A DNA stretch of 55,668 bases from NCBI GenBank assembly GCA_947652375.1, contig CANTCS010000006.1, forward strand, positions 1-55,668. The letters run 5' to 3'. Position numbers and translations under genes: made by a program. Within the stretch, counting starts at the first letter, position 1, and the number at the start of each line of letters is the position of its first letter. Below, one piece after another: positions 1-8,177 of this stretch. The notes beneath the pieces were generated by a model. The model searched no databases, had not been told where the DNA came from, and worked only from the letters and a program-made list of their open reading frames with translations. This DNA comes from an uncultured Mollicutes bacterium. Its GTDB lineage: Bacteria; Bacillota_I; Bacilli_A; RF39; UBA660.

Positions 1-2
1 AT

Positions 3-1649
<1,647 letters not shown>

Positions 1650-1802
1650 AATTATGAGAACTTTTACTTAACATTGTTTGTAAAAGTATGAATGATCTTC
1701 AAAGATAAAATAAAAAGCAGTGCTTATTATTTTATCTAAAGTCTTATGTAGTTTTATTCCATTACGAAGTTTTGGAATATTACTGCAGGAGACAGGTGGA
1801 TT

Positions 1803-1877
1803 CTAAGGTTGCCTAAACCTTAGCCCCCAGATTTTGATGCTTGCGTCAAAATCTATAGGGGGTTAGAGATTTTGACA
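1803..1877 (+). other. Putative oriT, copy 1, upstream of the relaxase
   Basis: This lies in the 290-base gap between recombinase and relaxase. It holds a palindrome CTAAGGTT-5-AACCTTAG (1803-1823). Next is a second hairpin AGATTTTGA-8-TCAAAATCT (1829-1854) flanked by CCCCC and GGGGG, then TTAG and a direct repeat of the hairpin arm, AGATTTTGACA (1867-1877). Three more stem-loops precede it: at about 1661-1689 (ACTTTTAC/GTAAAAGT), 1704-1738 (AGATAAAATAA/TTATTTTATCT) and 1757-1781 (TATTCCA/TGGAATA). Clustered hairpins directly upstream of a MobV relaxase are typical of a transfer origin. The nick site is not identified, so the function is inferred. Confidence 0.55.
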
Positions 1878-1940
1878 GAGCAAAATTACCATACTATAAA
1901 TAGTAGGACTCTATTCTAACAAAGGGGGGGTTATAAAAAT

Positions 1941-3290
1941 ATGGAAGAATTATCTTATTCATTACATTTAGGTAATGATAAAAACAAATCAAAACGAGCA
2001 AGAAGAACAGCAAAAACGAATGATACTAATACTACTTCATTTAATAATAATGCAATACAAAATCATCAACAATTATCAAAAGTTGATAAACATAATTTAC
2101 GAAAATATGATGAAGAACAAGAATTAATTTGTACGATTAAAGGAACTGCTTCTGTTGTTGAAGATACTAAAAATTTGTATTTAGAATTGTTTGAAGATGC
2201 AAGAATTAAATACAATGAAAAACAAAATAGAAATGATAGAAAGATAGAAAATTATTTTAATCATATTTCAAATGATAACAAAAGAGATCTTGCTTGTGAG
2301 ATTATTATTGAACTTGGAGATATGGATTTTTGGGATGATAAAGATGATAAATTTAAGCATAAAATGACAGAAGTTTTTAAAGAACAAATCATAGATTTAG
2401 AAGAGGTTGTACCCAATTTTAAAATAGCAAATGCAACTATACACTATGATGAATCTAGTCCACATTTACATATTGTAGGTGTACCTTTTAAAGATGGTAT
2501 GAAAAATGGTATGGAAAAACAAGTTGGTAAATCTGATGTATTTACAAAAGTTAGTTTAAAAAATATTCAAGATAAAATGAGAGAATATTGTATTAATTCA
2601 TTCAATAGAATTTATCATTTAAACTACACTCTTAAAGCAAAAGAAGATGGAAGAAATGTTGATATTAATGTTGCCAATATGAACGAATATAAAAAGTTTA
2701 AACGAGAACAAGAAAAATACAAAAAGCAACTAAAAGAATTAAATAGTAAAACAGAAGAATTACAGAATAAATCTAATGAGATTAATGATATTATTGATAA
2801 TTTAAAACCTACATTAATGAATAAAAATAATTTCACTATTTCAAATGAAGAAGTTAATAAAATCAAAAAATATATAGAACAAACCAATGATACTACTTCT
2901 AATTTAAGAAATGCCAATGATACAAATATAGTCTTGAAAAAATATGAAGATGATTTAAGAGAACACTCTAACGAAGTTAGAAACTTGAAAAAGAAAATAA
3001 AAACTCGTGATGATAGAATTGAAGAATTAGCATATGACTTAAATGATGCTAACGAAACTATTGATGAGTTGGAAGATAAGGTATCAGAATTACAAAAAAT
3101 AGTTGATTACTTTAAAGAACTATGGAAAAAATTTATAGAATTTTTACAAAATAAATTCTTCTCTAATGATAAATATGATGACTTTATTGAAGAATTACAT
3201 GAAGAAGAAATTATTGATGATAATGATTTAGATATTATTCAAAATAACAACTATAACAAAGATAATGAAAAAGATGACTTGGAAAGATAG
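1941..3290 (+). CDS. MobV-family (Pre/Mob) relaxase
   Basis: Mobilization relaxase expected to nick oriT and lead the cut strand into a recipient, using a host conjugation machine. Two MobV signatures are visible: HNLR at residues 51-54 and the metal-binding HxDExSPHxH motif (HYDESSPHLH, residues 168-177). The second half (about 250-400) is a long, highly charged coiled coil, followed by an acidic C-terminus. The start ATG sits 9 bases after a GGGGGGG purine run, preceded by the hairpin-rich putative oriT. No coupling protein or mating-pair gene is visible, so the element would be mobilizable rather than self-transmissible. The family call is strong from the paired motifs. Confidence 0.88.
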   Translation: MEELSYSLHLGNDKNKSKRARRTAKTNDTNTTSFNNNAIQNHQQLSKVDKHNLRKYDEEQELICTIKGTASVVEDTKNLYLELFEDARIKYNEKQNRNDRKIENYFNHISNDNKRDLACEIIIELGDMDFWDDKDDKFKHKMTEVFKEQIIDLEEVVPNFKIANATIHYDESSPHLHIVGVPFKDGMKNGMEKQVGKSDVFTKVSLKNIQDKMREYCINSFNRIYHLNYTLKAKEDGRNVDINVANMNEYKKFKREQEKYKKQLKELNSKTEELQNKSNEINDIIDNLKPTLMNKNNFTISNEEVNKIKKYIEQTNDTTSNLRNANDTNIVLKKYEDDLREHSNEVRNLKKKIKTRDDRIEELAYDLNDANETIDELEDKVSELQKIVDYFKELWKKFIEFLQNKFFSNDKYDDFIEELHEEEIIDDNDLDIIQNNNYNKDNEKDDLER

Positions 3291-3365
3291 TAAAAAATGC
3301 CAATTTATAGTATAATGTTAATAGTTAAAGCAAACATTTAAAAAATTTTCAAGGAGGAAATTATA

Positions 3366-4052
3366 ATGAGAAATATTATTATAACAGGTGGAGATGATGG
3401 CTTAGGGAGAGCAATAGCCAAATTATTAAGTGAAAAAGAAAATGTTATTACCATTTCTAAAACGAAAGAAAATGCTATGAGAATATCAAAGGAAATACCT
3501 AGTGCAGAATGTTATACTTGTGATATTACTAAACCTGAAGAGGTCAATAATACAATTAAAACGATTATTGAAAATCAAGGAGATATTGATATCTTAATTA
3601 ATAATGCTGGTGTTTGGTTAGCAGGAGATTTGACTGAAAATACTTATGAACAAATTAGTAATTGTATAGATGTAAACACTAAAGGTCCTATCTATATGAC
3701 AAAAGCAATATTGCCAAATATGTATGAATCTGGGCATGGATTAATTATTAATGTTTGTTCACAAGCAAGCTTTGATAGCGATGATTTTTCAACTGTTTAC
3801 AATGCTTCTAAATGGGCTATGAGAGGATTTAACAGATCTATTCAAAAAGATGTTAGTAAAAAAGGAATTAAAGTTACTGGATTTTATCCTGGCTTTATGC
3901 AAACTAACATTTTCAAAAAAGCAGGAAATGATTATGATACTTCAACAGGTCTAGAAGTAGAAAAAGTAGCAAAAGCAATTGAATTCATTATTAATTGTGA
4001 TGATGATGTAATTATACCTGAATTTGGTATAAAAGATATTGAAAATTACTAG
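3366..4052 (+). CDS. Short-chain dehydrogenase/reductase (SDR)
   Basis: NAD(P)-dependent oxidoreductase of 228 aa, the usual length for classical SDRs. Visible motifs are the dinucleotide-binding TGGDDGLGRA near the N-terminus, the NNAG motif (about residues 79-82), a serine in the CSQAS segment, and the catalytic YNASK (about residue 141). The start has a strong AAGGAGG 9 bases upstream. It opens a three-gene run with the hydrolase and the C15-like gene behind the relaxase, so it is probably cargo of the mobile element. The substrate cannot be told; the similarity is generic. A likely promoter lies near 3300-3320 (TATAAT within the gap). Confidence 0.85.
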   Translation: MRNIIITGGDDGLGRAIAKLLSEKENVITISKTKENAMRISKEIPSAECYTCDITKPEEVNNTIKTIIENQGDIDILINNAGVWLAGDLTENTYEQISNCIDVNTKGPIYMTKAILPNMYESGHGLIINVCSQASFDSDDFSTVYNASKWAMRGFNRSIQKDVSKKGIKVTGFYPGFMQTNIFKKAGNDYDTSTGLEVEKVAKAIEFIINCDDDVIIPEFGIKDIENY

Positions 4053-4071
4053 TGTGAAAGGAATGGGTATA

Positions 4072-4932
4072 ATGGAAGAAAAATTAGTAAGAATTAATTC
4101 TGTTGATGAAATAGAACAACCAGGCATTTTATATACTCCAATTGAAGATACAAAAAAAATTGTTATTCATGTTCATGGATTAAATGGGAATTTCTATGAA
4201 AATAGATTTATAGATGTATTAGCAAGTTCCTATACAAGTAAGGGTTATGCTTTCTTAACTTTTAATAATAGAGGTAGAGATTTTATTACCGAGCTATTAC
4301 AGGGAAACGATTATACAATTATTGGTGGAAGTTTAGAAAGATTTAAAGATTGTATATTAGATATCGAAGGTATAGTTAATTGGGTAAAGGAAAAAGGATA
4401 TAATGAAATAATACTTGAAGGACATAGTTATGGGTGCAATAAAGTATTGTATTATTACAATCAAAAAGAAGATGAGAGTATTAAGAAAATAGTATTACTT
4501 GCCCCTTGTGATATTCCATCAGAAGGAAAAAAGTTTTTAAGTGAAAAAGAATATAAAATTGCAAAGGAAGAATCAACTCGATTAGTAAATGAAAATAAAG
4601 AAAACGAATTAATTGATTTTTCTGTTATGGCTAATGGAAAAATAGCAGCAGGAACATATTATAATGATTTTCTACCTGGTGGAGTTAATGATTTTATTAG
4701 ATATATAGATGGTATAAATGGAAAAAGTGAAGTTCTTAATAGTTTAGATATTCCTGTATTAGTAATATTTGGAGATGTCGATGAATGTGTTTTAACTCAA
4801 TCTATTGATATAGTAAAAGGATATTTAAGTAATAATATTAATGATTGTAATATTCAAGTTATTAAGGGTGCAGATCATTCATATAATGGTAAATATAATG
4901 AGTTAGGAGAAATAGTTAAAAATAATATATGA
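4072..4932 (+). CDS. Alpha/beta hydrolase
   Basis: Serine hydrolase of the alpha/beta fold. It shows HVHGLNGN (oxyanion region), the nucleophile elbow GHSYG, an acidic residue in FGDVDE and the catalytic histidine in GADHSY. The fold resembles the DUF1749/esterase-lipase group. An earlier in-frame ATG at 4039 overlaps the SDR gene and has no ribosome site. The ATG at 4072 follows AAAGGAATGGG and is preferred, giving 286 aa. The stop TGA overlaps the next gene's ATG by four bases (ATGA), so the two are translationally coupled. It is probably mobile-element cargo; the substrate is unknown. Confidence 0.8.
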   Translation: MEEKLVRINSVDEIEQPGILYTPIEDTKKIVIHVHGLNGNFYENRFIDVLASSYTSKGYAFLTFNNRGRDFITELLQGNDYTIIGGSLERFKDCILDIEGIVNWVKEKGYNEIILEGHSYGCNKVLYYYNQKEDESIKKIVLLAPCDIPSEGKKFLSEKEYKIAKEESTRLVNENKENELIDFSVMANGKIAAGTYYNDFLPGGVNDFIRYIDGINGKSEVLNSLDIPVLVIFGDVDECVLTQSIDIVKGYLSNNINDCNIQVIKGADHSYNGKYNELGEIVKNNI

Positions 4933-5384
4933 AAGTATTATTTACAGCATTTAATGGAAAAAGTAATTCTTCAAAACTGTTGTTAGACAAAATTAATAGT
5001 GATAATAAACTGTATTTAAGAAATAGTTTCAGCACTAGTGTTAATCAACTAAAAAAAGAATTGAATAGTAAAAACTATGACTTAATTATTTCATTTGGTC
5101 AAGCCCCTTTAGACAAAGATACTATAAAAATTGAAACTATTGGTCAAGATAAAATAAAATATAAAACAAAATATGATTTTACATCATTAGAAGAAACATT
5201 TTGTATTAATAATTATAAAACTATTATATCGAATAATGCAGGAGCATACTTATGTAATAATATTTATTTTAATGGACTTAAATATATTGATGATAACAAA
5301 TTAAATACTAAAATGATTTTTATTCATATACCAGCAATAGATAATATTAGTAACATTGATAATTTGGCAAATATCTTCAATTAG
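4929..5384 (+). CDS. Pyroglutamyl-peptidase (C15)-like protein, short
   Basis: Resembles the cysteine peptidase family C15, which removes N-terminal pyroglutamate. The segment NNAGAYLCNN matches the catalytic-cysteine motif of Pcp, FIHIP matches the catalytic-histidine strand, and IKIET could supply the glutamate. At 151 aa it is clearly shorter than the usual 200-215 aa, and the canonical N-terminal GFxPFGG is reduced to FTAFNGK. It may be a divergent member with a different amide substrate. It is coupled to the upstream hydrolase by a 4-base overlap, which points to a joint pathway of the SDR, hydrolase and amidase-like enzymes. The family assignment rests on motif recognition only. Confidence 0.6.
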   Translation: MKVLFTAFNGKSNSSKLLLDKINSDNKLYLRNSFSTSVNQLKKELNSKNYDLIISFGQAPLDKDTIKIETIGQDKIKYKTKYDFTSLEETFCINNYKTIISNNAGAYLCNNIYFNGLKYIDDNKLNTKMIFIHIPAIDNISNIDNLANIFN

Positions 5385-5402
5385 AAAAATGTTTAAAAAG
5401 TA

Positions 5403-5431
5403 TAGCACCATTAGTAAAAATAGTTTATAAT
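5403..5431 (+). promoter_or_regulatory. Probable promoter of the small RNA
   Basis: A perfect -10 TATAAT at 5426-5431, with a weak -35 (TAGCAC, 5403-5408) 17 bases away. No ORF follows within 150 bases; a structured RNA ending in a terminator does. Confidence 0.5.
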
Positions 5432-5437
5432 TTAGAT

Positions 5438-5574
5438 ATGAAGTCAGTACTATATGTACTTGATTACTTAATTTTGCGAAAAGTTGTAGATAACTATCAC
5501 TATCGCACCAGATTGATAGGAAACTCGAACTTTTCGAGTAACAATAGAAAACGACTTGCTAAAAAGTCGTTTTT
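5438..5574 (+). ncRNA. Small structured RNA of unknown class, copy 1
   Basis: A non-coding unit between a -10 box and a strong terminator. The stem-loops in order are: GTAC/GTAC (about 5443-5460), AATTTT/AAAAGTT (about 5470-5486), CTATC/GATAG (about 5494-5519), ACTCGAA-3-TTCGAGT (5523-5539), and the terminator AAAACGACTT/AAGTCGTTTT (5548-5573). The core 5482-5533 recurs at 6015-6066 with 6 differences in 52 bases. I do not recognise it as a known riboswitch or ribozyme. It sits just downstream of the mobile-element cargo genes and could be a regulatory or plasmid/IME control RNA. That role is inference. Confidence 0.5.
5548..5574 (+). terminator. Rho-independent terminator of the small RNA
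   Basis: Perfect 10-bp stem AAAACGACTT/AAGTCGTTTT with a six-base loop, running into TTTTT. Confidence 0.75.
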
Positions 5575-5667
5575 ATGTTATTATGAATATGTCAAGGAAA
5601 CTTGCATAAAATAAAAAAGGGAACATTCAGTTTTTGCGAGTTGAATGTCTACCCAATGAATTGTGAA

Positions 5668-5705
5668 GACATTTAATTCAATGAAGAATTAAGTGTCATT
5701 TTTTT
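5668..5705 (+). terminator. Strong plus-strand terminator antisense to the peptide mRNA tail
   Basis: Stem GACATTTAATTC/GAATTAAGTGTC (12 bp, one G-T pair) with loop AATGAA, then ATTTTTTT. It would end a plus-strand RNA overlapping the 3' part of the minus-strand peptide gene. That is the geometry of convergent type I antitoxin RNAs. No confident plus-strand promoter was found to its left. Confidence 0.65.
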
Positions 5706-5788
5706 ATTGCTAACACCAATAAGGTAGAGAGTAATAAAATGATAGCAACGAGCTTTAAAACTTTTACTATGAAAGTTTTAGTTTTCAT
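5696..5788 (-). CDS. 30-aa hydrophobic peptide, candidate type I toxin
   Basis: A 30-aa ORF with a lysine-rich N-terminus (MKTKTF), one predicted membrane helix of about 18 residues rich in Leu/Ile/Val (about residues 11-28), and a terminal KK. It has a perfect AGGAGG 9 bases before ATG and a consensus promoter 70-95 bases upstream (TTGTTA-17-TATAAT). The SD can pair with an upstream CCTCT (5814-5818) in the leader. The leader's 5' end is complementary to the mRNA's 3' end, and an antisense terminator overlaps the stop codon. Size, topology and RNA layout match membrane-acting type I toxins. No sequence similarity to a named toxin is claimed. It lies next to a mobilizable element, where such modules often serve in maintenance. 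Confidence 0.65.
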   Translation of the reverse strand: MKTKTFIVKVLKLVAIILLLSTLLVLAIKK

Positions 5789-5854
5789 TTTATCAAACCT
5801 CCTCTCTATAAAAGATTAGAGGTAGACACTCAACAACTGATATTCCCTAAACTG

Positions 5855-5883
5855 ATTATACTATATGTTAATTTTTTTAACAA
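5855..5883 (-). promoter_or_regulatory. Consensus promoter of the 30-aa peptide gene
   Basis: On the minus strand: -35 TTGTTA (5883-5878), exactly 17 bases, then -10 TATAAT (5860-5855). Transcription should begin near 5848, right at the right-hand inverted repeat, leaving a leader of about 60 bases. Confidence 0.75.
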
Positions 5884-5926
5884 GTAAACATCATAAAGTT
5901 TATAAAGTATTTTATGAATCTACCTA

Positions 5927-5973
5927 ATTTTGATGCCTGTGTCAAAATCTATAGGGGGTTAGATATTTTGTCA
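5927..5973 (+). repeat. Second copy of the oriT-like core
   Basis: Matches 1831-1877 with 4 differences over 47 bases, in the same orientation. It includes the hairpin arms ATTTTGA/TCAAAAT, the GGGGGTTAG run and the third arm. The first palindrome (CTAAGGTT) is missing. A weaker resemblance continues for about 30 bases, up to where the relaxase gene would begin, but no relaxase follows here. Confidence 0.75.
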
Positions 5974-6014
5974 TAACATATGGAAATATAAACTATGTTC
6001 TAAAAAAAATATAT

Positions 6015-6066
6015 AGTTGTAAATAACTATCTCAATCGTACCAGATTGATAAGAAACTCGAGCTTT
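6015..6066 (+). repeat. Partial second copy of the small-RNA core
   Basis: 46 of 52 bases are identical to 5482-5533. The conserved block CCAGATTGATA and the following GAAACTCGA are kept. The ACTCGAA/TTCGAGT hairpin and the terminator are lost, so this copy is probably a remnant. Confidence 0.7.
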
Positions 6067-6186
6067 AATATGCTTAAAATTATGATAAATATTTGCAAGA
6101 ATTAAATTAATAGGTCAATTTAGTAAACATACTTGTACATTGACATCATAAATGAACGTGTGAATTTTTTGGAGACAGTTTTAATT

Positions 6187-6901
6187 ATGAAAGGAAATAT
6201 AATTGTTAAAGATATTGCACAAATAGATATACAACATGCCTTTTTACATTATACTAGTAAAAAAATTTAGATACTATTCTAGAAAATGGACTTGAACCAA
6301 GAATTGGAGAAAATTCTTTATATGTTGAAAAAACACCTAAAATTTTTTTGTAGAGGGCAAAAAAGGTATTATAACTATTATAGATGTATGGCTAAGATGG
6401 TTAACTTCTAAATGTGGTACTAGTAAATTTGTATATTGGTTAGGAACTTTTTATATGAGAACACCATTTTGTATAAAAAATATACCAAACAACATTGTTA
6501 AGAAAAAATTAAAGAATATCAAAAAACGTAATATGATATATAAAAAAATGAAAAATATTCTTGATAATAGTATTTTTTTGATTTTAGATTTAAAAGAAGA
6601 TATAGATTTTAGCTATAATGATATAGATGAGGTGAAGAATACATACTATTCATCCTTCTTAAAATTATTATATCCAAGTGATAGTAATTTAAGAAATCCA
6701 AAAATCGAGTATTGGAATATGCATACTTATTCAAATAAAATTATAGAAGTTGAAAAAATATCTTTATTAAAAGACAATAATAGTGATAATGCCAATGATA
6801 TTTTAATAAATATAATAGAAAGAAACATTAAATATATTAAAGATAATCATGAATTTCTATATGAATATTATATTTTTATTCAAAATTCAAAAAGTTATTG
6901 A
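6187..6901 (+). pseudogene. Frameshifted gene with ART-like (DarT/KptA-like) N-terminal motif
   Basis: Read across two one-base losses, this is one protein of about 235 aa. The frame opens with ATG at 6187, breaks in a 7-A run near 6260 and again in a 7-T run near 6346, and then stays open to the TGA at 6899-6901. The restored N-terminus has HYTSKKNLDTILENGL. That pattern (His, Tyr/Thr, then NLxxILxxGL) is seen in ADP-ribosyltransferase-fold proteins such as DarT and Tpt1/KptA. The next recognisable piece is IIDVWLRWL. The ART fold is inference from a short motif. Both breaks fall in homopolymers, so they may be sequencing errors rather than decay. Confidence 0.5.
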
Positions 6902-6915
6902 ACGTCATCCTTTAG

Positions 6916-7494
6916 GGTACCATTGATTTATACACATATATATTATCTTTATATGCTAAAAGTTTAGAAGAAAAATATGTTGTTAGAAACTTAAGAATAT
7001 GGCTTTATAATCATATTTTAGATATTTTTACTTGTCAAAGAGATCGTCATTTTAAGAATATTGCTATATTTGATGATTTAATGCCTACTCCTAGATATGA
7101 TTCTAGTGGAAGTTTTTTAACTATATCAAAGTATGATAAAATTAGTAATTTTGTTAATTCTTCATCGAAAAGAGAATTAATAGAGAGATATAAAGGGTTC
7201 CGAACAAAATTAAGAATATTTCCAGGGGATGTCAGAGAGAATTCAATTGATGAATTATTAAAAGCAGAATTTGTTCCAAATGATGAAACAAATATTCTAC
7301 AATTAATAAAAAAAGAGTTGCTTGGCATAAGAAAATTATTAGTAAGTATATCTGAGATTGATTTTAGTGAAATTTATTATCAATTAGGAGAATCTAATAT
7401 AGTATTAAATTCAATATATCAAGATTATTTTAAAATAATTATGGATTTAAAAATGCAAGAATATTTAGAAAAAGAAAAAATATACAAATACTGA
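6916..7494 (+). pseudogene. HipA-like kinase fragment lacking its N-terminus
   Basis: An open frame runs from just after a stop at 6913 to 7494 but has no usable start; the first ATG (7081) falls inside the motif region. Before that ATG the frame reads CQRDRHFKNIAIF, a DRHxxN kinase catalytic loop. DSSGSF follows, in the position of the metal-binding DFG-type aspartate. This arrangement is typical of HipA/CtkA-type Ser/Thr kinases. The ATP-binding N-lobe is absent, so the gene is broken. It follows the ART-like pseudogene by 15 bases on the same strand, possibly the remains of a two-gene unit. Confidence 0.5.
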
Positions 7495-7520
7495 CATTTA
7501 TAATTAAATTAAATAGTATT

Positions 7521-7690
7521 GTACTTCCTTATCTTAGGTATCATTGGACAATTGACGAGAATGCTTCATGTCATCTAGCTTTAGGAAACGGATATAACGA
7601 ACAATTAAATGAAGAAGAACTAAATCCTTCAAAAAATCATATTGATTTTATGATAGGTACAAGTGATTTAGAAATTGAAGCAGAAACATG
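7521..7690 (+). pseudogene. Fragment of an M29-family aminopeptidase
   Basis: A frame with no start or proper end reads DENASCHLALGNGY and then HIDFMIGTSDLEIE. These are signature segments of the AmpS/PepS (M29) metallo-aminopeptidases, near the C-terminus. Only about 50 codons remain, so this is a relic left by rearrangement. After about 7690 the similarity stops. Confidence 0.55.
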
Positions 7691-7758
7691 TAAAGTATTT
7701 CCATTAATTTTATTGTTGTTTCTAAATTATTGTCGATAAAATCTTTGTATAAATTCAT
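7648..7758 (-). pseudogene. Truncated gene start on the minus strand
   Basis: The minus strand has AAGGGAG six bases before an ATG at 7758, opening a 36-codon frame (MNLYKDFIDNN...). After about 22 codons it runs into the antisense of the M29 fragment and stops. It looks like the 5' end of a gene cut at a junction near 7690. The protein is not identifiable. Confidence 0.3.
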
Positions 7759-7999
7759 GATAAGCTCCCTTTAGTGCTTTTTAATATAACATAGTTTTTG
7801 AAAATTACAAAATAAAAATTATATTTTGGTTTTTAATAGATAAGGTAGAATTAATTATAATTAAAAGTTTTTTTAAATATCTATGAATGAATTCTGATTG
7901 ATAAAATCTTTCAAATTTCTGTAAGAGTAAAATCACAAGTATACTTTAAGATGTAAATAATTTAATATTTATATCTTATTTTTTTATGTTAAATTATTT

Positions 8000-8177
8000 A
8001 CCAAGAGTTTAAGTGAGAACGGCAAATTACAGAGGTCATAGAATCTAACAAATTGACAGTTCAACTTTTATTTCTATTATTAATTTAGTTTAAGATAGTG
8101 AGGTCGAAGAATCTATATAACAAGCTTGATGAAATAATGGTGGAAACAGAAGACTTAAATTCAGAAATGAGTAAGTA
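8000..8177 (+). ncRNA. Leader of the IS110 element, possible bridge RNA region
   Basis: No ORF. IS110-group elements carry their bridge RNA in the non-coding left end before the recombinase, and this stretch has that position and size. Two related segments, GAGGTC-4-AGAATCTA at 8032-8047 and GAGGTC-2-AGAATCTA at 8100-8115, recur 68 bases apart, as might two similar guide loops. The element's ends are not defined, so the RNA limits are a guess. Confidence 0.35.

Larger units (their letters stand above)
5619..5847. repeat. Imperfect inverted repeats bracketing the small peptide gene
   Basis: The left arm, 5619-5654, begins GGGAACATTCAG and ends GAATGTCTACCC. The right arm, 5821-5847, read on the minus strand gives GGGAATATCAG, then GAGTGTCTACC. 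The arms match apart from an 8-9 base insertion in the left arm and a few changes. On the minus strand they fall at the predicted 5' and 3' ends of the peptide mRNA, so the RNA ends could pair. An alternative reading is the terminal repeats of a very small MITE-like element. Confidence 0.7.

Noticed and set aside
5619..5847. MITE as the main explanation of the inverted repeats
   Set aside because: No target-site duplication was found, and the arms coincide with the promoter start point and the transcript end, which fits an RNA role better; kept only as an alternative.
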